NCBI GenBank assembly: GCA_964017045.1
Contig: OZ024810.1
Coordinates: 16,549,204 to 16,613,203, forward strand
Length of the DNA stretch: 64,000 nt
Source: Omphiscola glabra
Lineage: Eukaryota; Mollusca; Gastropoda; Lymnaeidae
Direction: 5' to 3'
Part shown: piece after piece, positions 10,968 through 20,385 of the stretch
Numbering within the stretch: position 1 is the stretch's first letter
Layout: each line of letters starts with the position of its first letter
Program-made: the position numbers and the translations under genes
The notes under the pieces: model-generated
Told to the model about the DNA's origin: nothing
The model's database searches: none
Seen by the model: only the letters and a program-made list of their open reading frames with translations

Positions 10968-12869
10968 TTAAGCTATTACAGGAGAGTTTTGCTTTTACGA
11001 TACGAGACAAATATTTGTATATTAATATTTACTCTGTGTGTGTGTATGTGCACCTTCTTCAACACTGTACTTGTACAAGTCATTAATGTACTGTTAGTCA
11101 AAAGCCTTAGGGTTTTTTTGTTTGTTTTTTTAAATTTGATTTTGTAATTTTAAATCAACTTAATAATTTATTAATTTTAATTAGCTCAAGATTGGGTATC
11201 GTTTTTTTTTATTACTGTATTTAATTTATCTTGTCGTCTAGTGTTGTGTACTGTTTGTCAACAAGCCATAAAGTCAAATAAGAGATTAAATTCTCTATAC
11301 TTATAACGGTAGGCAGCATTATGCGTGCTTCCGTGTTTGTGTTCTATATTTGGTGTATGGTATTCTTGCACCGTCCTATTCTAAGAGTCTTTGGGGAAAC
11401 ATTGTGGAAGAGGAAACTTTCTTTCGAACGTTCACTTTCAAAATTCTCAACTCACCTGTTTCTGTTGCAGATTATTACAAAGGTAGATCTCAACTCACCT
11501 GTTTCTGTTGCAGATTATTACAAAGGTAGATCTCAACTCACCTGTTTCTGTTGCAGATTATTACAAAGGTAGATCTCAACTCACCTGTTTCTGTTGCAGA
11601 TTATTACAAAGGTAGATCTTAACTCACCTCTTTCTGTTGCAGATTATTACAAAGGTAGATCTCAACTCACCTGTTTCTGTTGCAGATTATTACAAAGGTA
11701 GATCTCAACTCACCTGTTTCTGTTGCAGATTATTACAAAGGTAGATCTCAACTCACCTGTTTCTGTTGCAGATTATTACAAAGGTAGACCTGAACCGCAA
11801 AAAGACCGCGGTTCTGCTATCGGCGCCATGAAGGCGAGTGAAGTTTTCGCCATATTAGGAGTGGTGACGAGCATTGTCGCATTCGCTGTGGCAGCCGGTC
11901 GAATCCTAATGCCGATGTTGGGGGTGACCACGAAATACTTGAGGGTGACCCCGAAATACCTGGCTCTTTTTATTACACTGGCTGCCTCGATGACATCACG
12001 TACGTCCCAATGGCATAAGCTTGGCAGTCATTGTTGATTAAGTTAATGACGCATCTTTTACTAACAAAACTTTTATTACCCTAAGGGTCGGTTCACACGA
12101 TCAAATTTCGCGTCAAATTGTTGTATGAACGCACTACTTTGTGCGTGGTTTCTTTTTTGGGGGATTTGATCAAATAGTAATTTGAAAGTTGTGACAAGGC
12201 TTCATACACGACGAATTGCATCAAATGCTTGAAGGAAAATTTGATCGTGTGAACTGACGCTTAGCCATAATATACATCATTTTTATTAAATAATTTTAAA
12301 AAAACACATGAGTTTATTATATATATATAAATATTAATTATATATTACACACATTAAAAGATATCAAATTATTTTTTAATTATCTATCTTGTCATTTGAT
12401 GGTAAAAAATGTGTATTTCTTTTTTTTAAAAACTAAAATTATATAAACGAAAATGAAAAAAATTAGAGAGACACTCCTTCTTTATAAGTAACATTACATT
12501 ATTAAATACAAATGTATAAACAAAGTTAGAGCACAATAATCTGAATGGCTTATGCCCCGTCATTGATTGTTTAAAATTATTTGGTTCTCTGTTTCATATT
12601 TGGTCCAAGCACAACCTATTTTGACGCGATACATCGCACACTGGCCATATTGTGATAATATTATGCTTACCGTTTTTTTTCCAGTTATTTTCATTCAAGT
12701 CGCTGTTAATGTGTGGGCCCTGAAGGTGCACGCCCTCCATTGCCACACTAAGTATCCCAATGAAGAAGATGACACACGCATTGGTTATTCGTACTTCTTG
12801 AGTCTCGTTGCTGGCATTCTCATAAACGTCGGCGGCGTTCTCAGCGTTCTTACAGAAATGTTTGATTGA
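10360..12869 (+). CDS. claudin/PMP22-like four-pass membrane protein, gene 1 (start unresolved)
   Basis: Exons inferred by splice sites: 10360-10555 (ends phase 1, AAAG|GTAAC), 11772-11999 (phase 1 to 1, donor TCAC|GTACGT) and 12685-12869 (stop TGA). Helix 1 is FCGVAVLGVGTVLHIVGMA. The first extracellular loop carries the superfamily signature W..., GLWKIC and a second C (EWTVDD...GLWKICRLC). Helix 2 is FAILGVVTSIVAFAVAAG, helix 3 spans the exon 2/3 junction (LALFITLAAS to FIQVAVNVW), and helix 4 is GYSYFLSLVAGILINVGGVL. The protein is expected in the plasma membrane, either junctional or PMP22/EMP-like; the exact role is unknown. The coding frame enters from the acceptor at 10359. The only nearby ATG (10383), at the position of the paralogues' start, is out of frame. 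Exon 2 is 72 bp longer than in genes 2 and 3, partly from a 21-bp in-frame duplication (VTTKYL/VTPKYL). Confidence 0.8.
10929..10970. repeat. (GA)n microsatellite in intron 1 of gene 1
   Basis: About 20 GA dinucleotides with one A-rich interruption. Confidence 0.9.
11130..11315. repeat. dispersed repeat, copy 1
   Basis: Shares order and wording with 15780-16000: TTAATT..TTAATTAGCTC, a poly-T/ATTA tract, TACTGTTTGT, AAGCCATA, then AGAGATTAAATTCT and TTATAACG. The copy at 15396-15991 could be a solo LTR-like unit (TGTTAT...ATAACG ends, TATAAAAG inside), but that is not established. Confidence 0.5.
11447..11795 (+). repeat. 43-bp minisatellite made of the exon-2 splice acceptor of gene 1
   Basis: Eight units of AGATCTCAACTCACCTGTTT plus CTGTTGCAGATTATTACAAA plus GGT. 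The AGs fall at 11470, 11513, 11556, 11599, 11642, 11685, 11728 and 11771; the last is the acceptor of the coding exon. Every unit also has AAAG|GTAGAT, a plausible donor, 12 nt after the AG. Using an upstream acceptor without splicing out the rest runs into a TAG. Confidence 0.95.
12085..12260. mobile_element. MITE with terminal inverted repeats in intron 2 of gene 1
   Basis: Left end GGGTCGGTTCACACGATCAA; right end is the inverted match TTGATCGTGTGAACTGACGC. Flanks are TAA on the left and TTA on the right, the 3-bp TWA type of duplication favoured by PIF/Harbinger elements. The element is 176 bp and has no coding capacity. Assignment to PIF/Harbinger is inference. Confidence 0.7.
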
Positions 12870-13399
12870 AAACTCTCGAGGCTTTTATAATCTAGAAAAT
12901 AGGAAATCAATAGTTCGTTTTCAATGTGCATGTTTAGCCTGTGTGTAATTGCTCTTTATTTCGAAATTATCCACAAGATTTTTATAAAAGTTAGCGTTTC
13001 TTCTTATGTGTAGCCAGCAATGTTCCCTTTAAGCTGCGCCGCCGCGCAGCTATCTCACAGCAGTTTTGAGTATCCGCGCAGCAAAATTTATAAAAAATAA
13101 ATTCGTGCAATTATTCAGTTATTATAACATATACATCCATGATTTTAGTTTTATTCAGATCTATATTTTTGCCTTCTACTTTTCACATAGAACTATTGAT
13201 TTACATACTACCAATACATACCGGATCAAGCTAAGCTTGTTTATTATAAAAGTAGTAGCTAATTATTTTTAATAAGGTTTTAACAGTTATGTCTAAATGT
13301 CAGTTAAGCGAGCTGTCAGAGTCATCGCTTGTTAAAAAAAAAAGTGTAAATAAAATTTTAAAACGAAATAATGGCTCAATTTATTCGTGCATGCAGCAC

Positions 13400-15345
13400 T
13401 AGCAGATTTGTCGTCAAGCTGGTGATATCTTTAAATATCGGGAAATTGATGATGAAGTTTCCTCTCCAATGTGCTTCAAGCTAAAGCAGATGGTGATTTC
13501 TCCAGTTGGAAAAGGTTGGAGGCTTGGAAGCTGTATTATCTTAAACGATGTAACAAGCATACGAATACACACAGATGTTGTCCAGGGACTTCGTTCTATA
13601 CGGTCAAGAGGTGTACTGCGAATGCTTACAGAAAGTGTCGCTGATCTAGGCACGAGACAAGACGCAGCACAAGGTAAAATTGCTAAAGAAGGCCAGGTTA
13701 AAATTTTGATTGAAAACGTCCTCTGGGCTATCAACATGAACACATCTATGAATGCGGTTCATTATACACACAACAATATGGCTAAGTATGCGCCAGTCCC
13801 TGATAGCTGGCGCAGCTAGGATTACGATTTGAATGTGTTGATTCTACCTTTTTCTGTAGTGAAGGATTCAATAACCAGCGAACTTCGCAATGCAATGCTC
13901 CACACATTAACAGTAGATGAGCGCCCTGATGTATCACTGACAAAATGTCGATCTGATACGCAAAGTTTCGGCCGTACCCCAGTAATGTTTACAAGGCAGT
14001 TTCACTTGGAGTGTTGTATCTGTCTGCACGTGACAGTAAATCCGTGGAGTCAGCAATAACAGAGATGTATCAAGAGAATTCCTTGGAAGTGCAGAAAATG
14101 GTTAGGTGTACCTTTGATGGTGCATCGGTTATGCTAGGCAAAAACATTGGAGTTGCATCACTTCTTCGCCGAAGTATTCCACATCTACTGGAACAACATT
14201 GAGCTGCTCATCATGAAGATTTAGGCATCGATGATGCTTGCAAACATACAAGTTTAATTGCAGACATTGAGACATTCCTTAGGACAGTTTACGCGTTGTT
14301 CAGTAGGTCGACAGTACGGAAAGTCCAGTTTACCGAACTAGGTAACGGGTTGGAATGTGATTCCTTAGCCTTCAGACCATTGAATGAAATCAGATGACTT
14401 CCGCGGCACTTTGCTTTACGAGCATTGCTGAGAAACATACAAGTGTTGACTAAATAATCTGAGAAGCGGGTGGGCCTGTATAAGGATCCAGTTCATAAGT
14501 GCTGTTTTAAAAGAAACAAACGGGTTGGAATGTGATTCCGTAGCCTTTAGACCATTGAATGAAATCAGATGACTTTCTCGGCACTTTGTTTTACGAGCAT
14601 TGCTGAGAAACATACAAGTGTTGACTGAATAATCTGAGGAGTGGGTGGGCCTGTGTAAGGATCCAGTTCATATATGCTGTTTTAAAAGAAACAAAGGGAT
14701 CCGCAATTTCGCAATGCACTGGTTGTCTTTGATGAAGTTGTTGGTGAACTTGATGAATTACGCAAGCTGCTACAAAGAAAACATCTCACGACCATCGAGG
14801 CATACCAGTTTGTAAAAAGCAATGATCGCTAAGCTCCGTGACCAGTACCTTTTGTGAAAATGTGCACTGGTCCGAAGAGGTTGCTGAATTACTTGCAAAA
14901 TGATGAGAATATAAACATGATTTCCATCCTAAAATTCGTTGAATGTTTATGTTTGCACCTGGACTCTCGTTTCCCTGAAAGTGAGTTGATGCAACGGCGA
15001 ATCTTTGAGATATCAGCGTTAATAGACACTTCAGAGTTTAATTTTGGCCAAGAAGAACTTGAAGCACTGGTTTATAGAGGGCCTGAAAAACTATAATGAC
15101 ATTCTCCCGAAAGTTAAGGATCATTATCGTAAATTAAAGTTTGGTTGATTCAGACTTTTGACGAGATAGTTTTTTTTGCAATAAATGAGGAGCCATGTGG
15201 CGACATTGCTATTCCGTTGGAAATTTGTGCTACCTTTCTTGGGTCAAGCGCCGATTGTGAAAGTGAAATCAGTCTAATGAATCATATAAAAATAAAATAT
15301 AGAAATAGGCTGGAAGAGTTACATTTAGACATGCTTATTTTTCGT
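13400..15345 (+). pseudogene. hAT-family transposase remnant (ZNF862-like)
   Basis: Successive frames read in order: a segment ending DLGTRQDAAQGKIAKEGQVK; AVSLGVLYLSARDSKSVESA then MVRCTFDGASVMLGKNIGVA; ADIETFLRTVYALFSRSTVR then LAFRPLNEIR; LVVFDEVVGELDELRKLLQR and LTTIEAYQFVKS; finally IPLEICATFLGSSADCESEI and SLMNHIKIKYRNRLEE. That order (DGASVM block, insertion domain, C-terminal 'S.DCER.FSLMN.IKTK.RNRL' dimerisation block) is that of hAT-derived ZNF862/ZBED-like proteins. There are several stops and frameshifts and a 175-bp internal duplication, so it is inactive. Confidence 0.75.
14345..14695 (+). repeat. 175-bp tandem duplication inside the transposase remnant
   Basis: ACGGGTTGGAATGTGATTCC starts at 14345 and again at 14520. 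The two copies run to AAAGAAACAAA with few differences, so the duplication is later than the insertion's decay. Confidence 0.9.
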
Positions 15346-15779
15346 TTGTGTGTGCTTGTATGTGTGTGTGTGCGTGTGTGTGTGTGTGTTTGTGGTGTTA
15401 TGAGGGATGGTGTGTTTTGTTACACGCATAGCCCGCCTTCCACATGCATGACCTCTTTTCAGTCGATGCCGTGTTGGGGGCGTCTTGGAAAATATTACTT
15501 TGTTGACATATTAGCTACTATCGTCCGTTTCTGTCGAACATGATAGAATGAACTCGAGAATGCGGGAAGCAGTAAGACTGCATATCCATTTCGAGAATGA
15601 TCATCTGAAACTGGGTATAAAAGGGATAAGATTAAATGACGAGAGAGAGAGATTTTTCTTTCCTTTACCACGAGATGTGCTGTGTCATTATTTAATACTT
15701 TGTTGTGTGTAGATTTTTCTTTTTCCTCGTACAATTTTGTGCTCATTGTATTTTATACAAACAGTACCGGTACCTGCAA

Positions 15780-16000
15780 ATCTGTAAGTTTATAATTTTA
15801 ATCATATTTCTTTTGCTGTTATAATTTAATTGAAGTACACGAATTAAAAAGTTATTAATTGTAATTAGCTCTGGCCTTGATTGTCGTTTTATTAGTTATT
15901 ATTTTAAAACTTTGCTATCGTCCTTTGTTATGGACTGTTTCTAGAACGAGCCATAGACAAAAGATAAGAGATTAAATTCTACATTTATAACGTCCGTAAT
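15780..16000. repeat. dispersed repeat, copy 2, within the hAT copy
   Basis: Shares TTAATTGTAATTAGCTC, GGACTGTTT, GAGCCATA, AAGAGATTAAATTCT and TTATAACG in the same order with 11130-11315. Upstream (15613) is a TATAAAAG box in sequence foreign to the transposon, so an LTR-like nested insertion is possible. Confidence 0.5.
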
Positions 16001-16164
16001 AGAGGGCAGTAAAATTTTGAACATAACTGTATGCTCTTGCACTCTAACCAGCAAACCTTAGAGGGAACATTGGTGGCGAGAGTAACAAGAAACGTCAGAG
16101 CGTGATGATCTTTAAAAATAAAAGAACCTTGAAATAGCGTTTCAGCTGTCATGAGCACAATGCT

Positions 16165-16725
16165 GTGTGCTGGGTGGCCGAGTAGTCTAAGCTGAGCCAA
16201 TTGGTCTAGAGTTCAATCCCCACCAAAGACAAGTCAAGCAAACAAAAAAAATAACCACCAGCACACCAGGTGGATGGGACTCGTTAAACTTGGATGGCAA
16301 CTCATCTAACACCAGCACACCAGGTGGATGGGACTCGTTAACCTTGGATGGCAACTCATCTAACACCAGCACACCAGGTGGATGGGACTCGTTAACCTTG
16401 GATGGCAACTCATCTAACACCAGCACACCAGGTGGATGGGACTCGTTAACCTTGGATGGCAACTCATCTAACACCAGCACACCAGGTGGATGGGACTCGT
16501 TAACCTTGGATGGCAACTCATCTAACACCAGCACACCATGTGGATGGGACTCGTTAACCTTGGATGGCAACTCATCTAACACCAGCACACCAGGTGGATG
16601 GGACTCGTTAACCTTGGATGGCAACTCTACTAACAGAAGGAAACTCTGATTTCAAATTCGGAGATCGTGTCAGTTGGGCGGCTCACCTTGAAACAATGAG
16701 CACAGTTAGCATTCTAAATCACGTA
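16165..16725 (+). mobile_element. tRNA-derived SINE expanded by an internal minisatellite
   Basis: The head is tRNA-like: GGGTGGCCGAGTAGTCTAAG fits a Pol III A box (TGGCCGAGTAG), and GAGTTCAATCC fits a B box about 35 bp later. The body follows (ACCAGGTGGATGGGACTCGT, TAACCTTGGATGGCAACTC) and a tail AAACTCTGATTTCAAATTCG with GTTGGGCGGCTCACCTTG. A 54-bp body segment is repeated seven times (16255-16622). Confidence 0.7.
16255..16622. repeat. 54-bp minisatellite, 7 units, open on both strands
   Basis: GGTGGATGGG recurs at 16269, 16323, 16377, 16431, 16485, 16539 and 16593. As 54 is a multiple of three, an 18-residue repeat is open on + (SNTSTPGGWDSLTLDGN-type) and on - (ELPSKVNESHPPGVLVLD). This is a by-product of SINE-body amplification, not evidence of a protein. 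Confidence 0.95.
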
Positions 16726-18214
16726 TTCAATCAATCATTCAAACAATCCACTGCGGCACGGAACGGTTTCCAAACACAAGCCCAGCCTGCGAATAGCACA
16801 CACCCTGCAAATAACATCAATTTTAAAATTGTCCCAAAATCTTTGCGCTATTTCCGGGATTCAATGATCCAAATATTTCACGGGACACTACATTGTGAAA
16901 TAAAATAAAATTAAAGGGAAATAACCATTTGAATTACAATGACGGGACTATTTCCTCTAAGGTAGCTACCAACATTGTAAGCATGCAACTCCGGATTAGC
17001 GTACTAAGTAAATGAATTTAAGTCAAACAAATGTCATATTGATAGAAAGGCTTCGGAAAACAAAGGAGATTTAGAGAATCCCAAACCTTAAACCAAAAAT
17101 AAAAAAGCTTGGTACATTTGTCTCTCTAGTCTTATATAAAAAGATGCAGTACAAGAATCTTCGCTAGAGTTTTGCCTTTAAATATTTATACATATGTATC
17201 ATTATAATTATTATTAAAGCTGAACATATATTGCTTTATTTACACACATTGTTTGTGTGTAATTCATCTAATTTAAAGATGTGTCTCTGTCCAACAATTT
17301 TACACTTAAAGTGATACACCTAGATAAGCCAGGGATACACTTAGATAAGCCATAAGCCTTCCATTAAACCACCCACCAACAGTTGGGCCAGTTAGCCAAG
17401 ATATTTCTTCTTCTCCTCTACCAAGTCTTGTTAGAATACTTGTTTTCCAGCAGTAAATTATATCAATATATTGTTTCATGGTGATGACTTATGGATCTCT
17501 GAATGAGATCCACACGGAACTATGTACACAAGAAATACAACAAAGATTCTTTCTTCGTGAGGCTTTTAGTGCGAGTTTTCGTTTCTCAGGTACATTGACT
17601 TAAAACTGATATAGTTAAAGGAATTATACCGAAATATCTACAGACTATATGCTTGATGTTTTTAAAAGGTGACATCCAACGTGAAGAGCAGAGCTGCCCG
17701 CAGTAAATTATATCAATTTCGTTTCTCAGCTACATTGTAAAGTCCTATTTTAGTGGAGTAAAATCCATTTTAGGGGTGTAAAGTCCTAAGCTAGTGGTTT
17801 AACGTCCTGTTTTAGTGGTTTTAAGTCCTACGCTAGTGGTGTCATGTCCTGATGTCAATAATGTTTTAGTCTTGCGGATGTGGTGTCATGTCTTTAGGTA
17901 AGCAACATGTCCTTAGGTAAGCAACATATCCTTAGGTAAGCACATATCCCAAGTGTTTAATATTTGTTTCCCTATGCCGGGATCGCAACTTGACTTAACG
18001 ACAGCTCCCCATTAAAAGAAAACAAGCCAATACAAATGTCAATCTGATTCGTGCGAACCATTTGATGGATGAACATGTATTCCATTCTTACATAATGATA
18101 ATGGGCAACACAAACAAAAGGATCGATAGAAAAAAATTGAAAATTCATAGTTAAAAGTTAAAAAAGCTAATTTGATTAAACATCGAATTTTTCAAAATTA
18201 TGTTTGTACAGATG
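16726..18214. other. no gene; degenerate short repeats
   Basis: AT-rich. About 17735-17860 has loosely repeated 'AGTCCTA.TTTAGTGG' units, and 17890-17945 has three copies of a 21-bp unit with CCTTAGGTAAGCA. Confidence 0.5.
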
Positions 18215-18600
18215 ATACCTATGTCACTGAGAGAGAAAAAACAGAAAGGAACAAAAAAAAAAAGAAAGAAAGTAATAGAGGAAGAAAATAAAAGGGAGAA
18301 AGAAATAGAGAAAAAAGAAAAAGAGAAAGGAAGAGAGAGAAAAGAAAGAAATAGAGAAAGAAAGAAAGTAAGAGAAGAAGAAAGAAAAAGATAGAAAAAA
18401 GAAAGAAAAAAAGAGAGAAAGAAAGAGGTAAAATAATAAAGAAAGTAAGAGAGAAAGAAAGATAGAAAGAAAAAAGAAAGAGTGAAAGAGAGAAATAAAT
18501 AACGAAAATTAGAAAAAAGTAAAAGAGAAAGAAAGAAATAAGAGAGAACGAGGGAAAGAATTAGAGATATAGAGAAAGAAACAAAGGGTTGTAGAGAGTT
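18215..18600. repeat. polypurine (GAAA/GAGA)n tract, about 385 bp
   Basis: Nearly all purines on + (AGAAAGAAAGAAAGT, GAGAGAGAAAG and similar). The low-complexity frame on - (Phe/Leu/Ser) is a consequence, not a gene. Confidence 0.9.
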
Positions 18601-19914
18601 ATAATAGCTGAGTAGATGAAGCCGTGCGAGAAAGTGAATGACACGGAAGTCTAAATGTAAAACAGGTTTAACGGCTTCCAGTTCAGACATGGGTGTGGGG
18701 CCGGGGGTAAGGGGAGAATTCTAAGAGAGTCGGCGAATTACTATACGATAGCAAATAATTATTTACGGACCTATTGCCAACTGATGCATATGCTACTTCC
18801 TTCTTCCTGGTGACTCCACTGGAGCGTGGCGTCAAAATATCGAGAATATTGCCCTTGAACAATATAATACTAAGTTTGTTATGAATTCAAGTTTAAACCG
18901 CGTCAATAAATCCGATGTAAGAAAGAGGCAGTGTGGAGGAATAGATGGTTGAATTATTGAAGATGTGACGATAGTTTGAATAGAGAGATTGGTGGAACGA
19001 TGCATTGATCCGCATGAAATGGATATGGTAATGGATGACAAGTTTATAGCTCTAATTGCAAATAGTTTTAATAGAAAGTTTGGAAATTCCGTACGGATGG
19101 GCAAATAACTTTTTGGGCACCAAATAAGTCATAAAATTTGTAGAAAAAAAATAATTTGAGAAAATATCTGAACGAGGAAATCTAGTGAATCGAATCTATT
19201 TAAAACTAAATGAAATGAATCTAACAAAGTAGTACTGAAAGTCGAAGTCATCAAGACAGAATGTATAACTAGTTATATAGCAATGTACAAACAACCGCTT
19301 TGAATATGTATAGACTTGTATCATTAACTTTAAAAACGCTACAAAGCTATTATTAGAAGTAGATGGTGTCACTGGGGCTGTTGTCACCTATTGCGGTAAT
19401 TTCATGGTGTCGCCCTTACAGACTTCCCTCGCGTCTGCTTGCCCTGGTACCATGTTTTTAGTTGCACCCTACTTTGCTATGGCGGCAACCTATTCTGGTG
19501 GCAGCAGGCTATGGCGGCACCCTGTTCTGTGTGGAACATGCTGTAGTGGCAGAATGACCGATGCCACAAGTGAATAGACTTAAATTATATGTAATAAATA
19601 ATTCACACCATGATTTACCCGAGGCAAGAATGGTTATAAAAATTGCATAGTTTTGATAACCCTTCAATGCTTTACCTATCACACTTCGTGAGCCAGATAA
19701 AACATTTGTTTCCTGAAGCAAAATCCACATCAATACACTTTTGCATGTTATAGAAAATTGTCAAAAATGAAAATGAAAACTGTTGCTTTTAATGTTAAAT
19801 TAATCTTCCAAAGATGAAACATTGTCACGAACTGCAGCCCTTTTTTAAAGTAGTTTTCTGGCACCCTTACTATATTTTTCTGTCAGCCTTCATTAACTTT
19901 CCTTGCGCCCTTCC
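18601..19914. other. no gene seen
   Basis: Unique-looking AT-rich DNA. Short GGCGGCACCCT-type repeats occur near 19470-19530. Confidence 0.4.
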
Positions 19915-20385
19915 TATGCTTTCCTGGAGCCTTTTTATGCTATCCAAGCGTCCTTCACACGCTTTCCGACTGCTCTTTATATGCTTTCCTGAAGCCTTTT
20001 TATGCTATCCAAGCGTCCTTCACACGCTTTCCGAGTGCTCTTTATATGCTTTCCTGAAGCCTTTTTATGCTATCCAAGCGTCCTTCACACGTTTTCCGAG
20101 TGCTCTTTATATGCTTTCCTGAAGCCTTTTTATGCTATCCAAGCGTCCTTCACACGCTTTCCGAGTGCTCTTTATATGTTTTCCTGAAGCCTTTTTATGC
20201 TATCCAAGCGTCATTCACACGCTTTCCGAGTGCTCTTTATATGTTTTCCTGAAGCCTTTTTATGCTATCCAAGCGTCCTTCACACGCTTTCCGAGTGCTC
20301 TTTATATGTTTTCCTGAAGCCTTTTATGCTATCCAAGCGTCCTTCACACGCTTTCCGAGTGCTCTTTATATGTCTTCTGACGAAA
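19915..20385. repeat. 65-bp minisatellite, about 7 units
   Basis: The unit contains TTTTATGCTATCCAAGCGTC, CTTCACACGCTTTCCGAGTG and CTCTTTATATGCTTTCCTGA. 65 bp is not divisible by three and the unit has no stop in any + frame, so overlapping open frames arise in all three frames. They are array artefacts. Confidence 0.95.

Larger units (their letters stand above)
13018..16072 (+). mobile_element. hAT transposon copy with ends and degenerate 8-bp duplication
   Basis: Left end CAATGTTCCCTTTAAGC; right end CCTTAGAGGGAACATTG, its inverted match over about 12 bases. Flanking octamers GTAGCCAG (13010-13017) and GTGGCGAG (16073-16080) agree at six of eight positions, as in an aged hAT target duplication. 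The interior holds a broken hAT/ZNF862-type transposase frame (13400-15345), then a (TG)n tract and about 600 bp of unrelated sequence that may be a nested insertion (15396-15991). Confidence 0.7.

Noticed and set aside
16165..16235. A functional tRNA gene
   Set aside because: A and B boxes are present but the sequence does not fold into a full cloverleaf by eye and continues into a SINE body.
16187..16649. Open frames of 119 and 145 codons on opposite strands
   Set aside because: Both are translations of a 54-bp minisatellite within a SINE body.
18151..18690. 179-codon Phe/Leu/Ser-rich minus-strand frame resembling a membrane protein
   Set aside because: Complement of a GAAA/GAGA tract; low complexity throughout.
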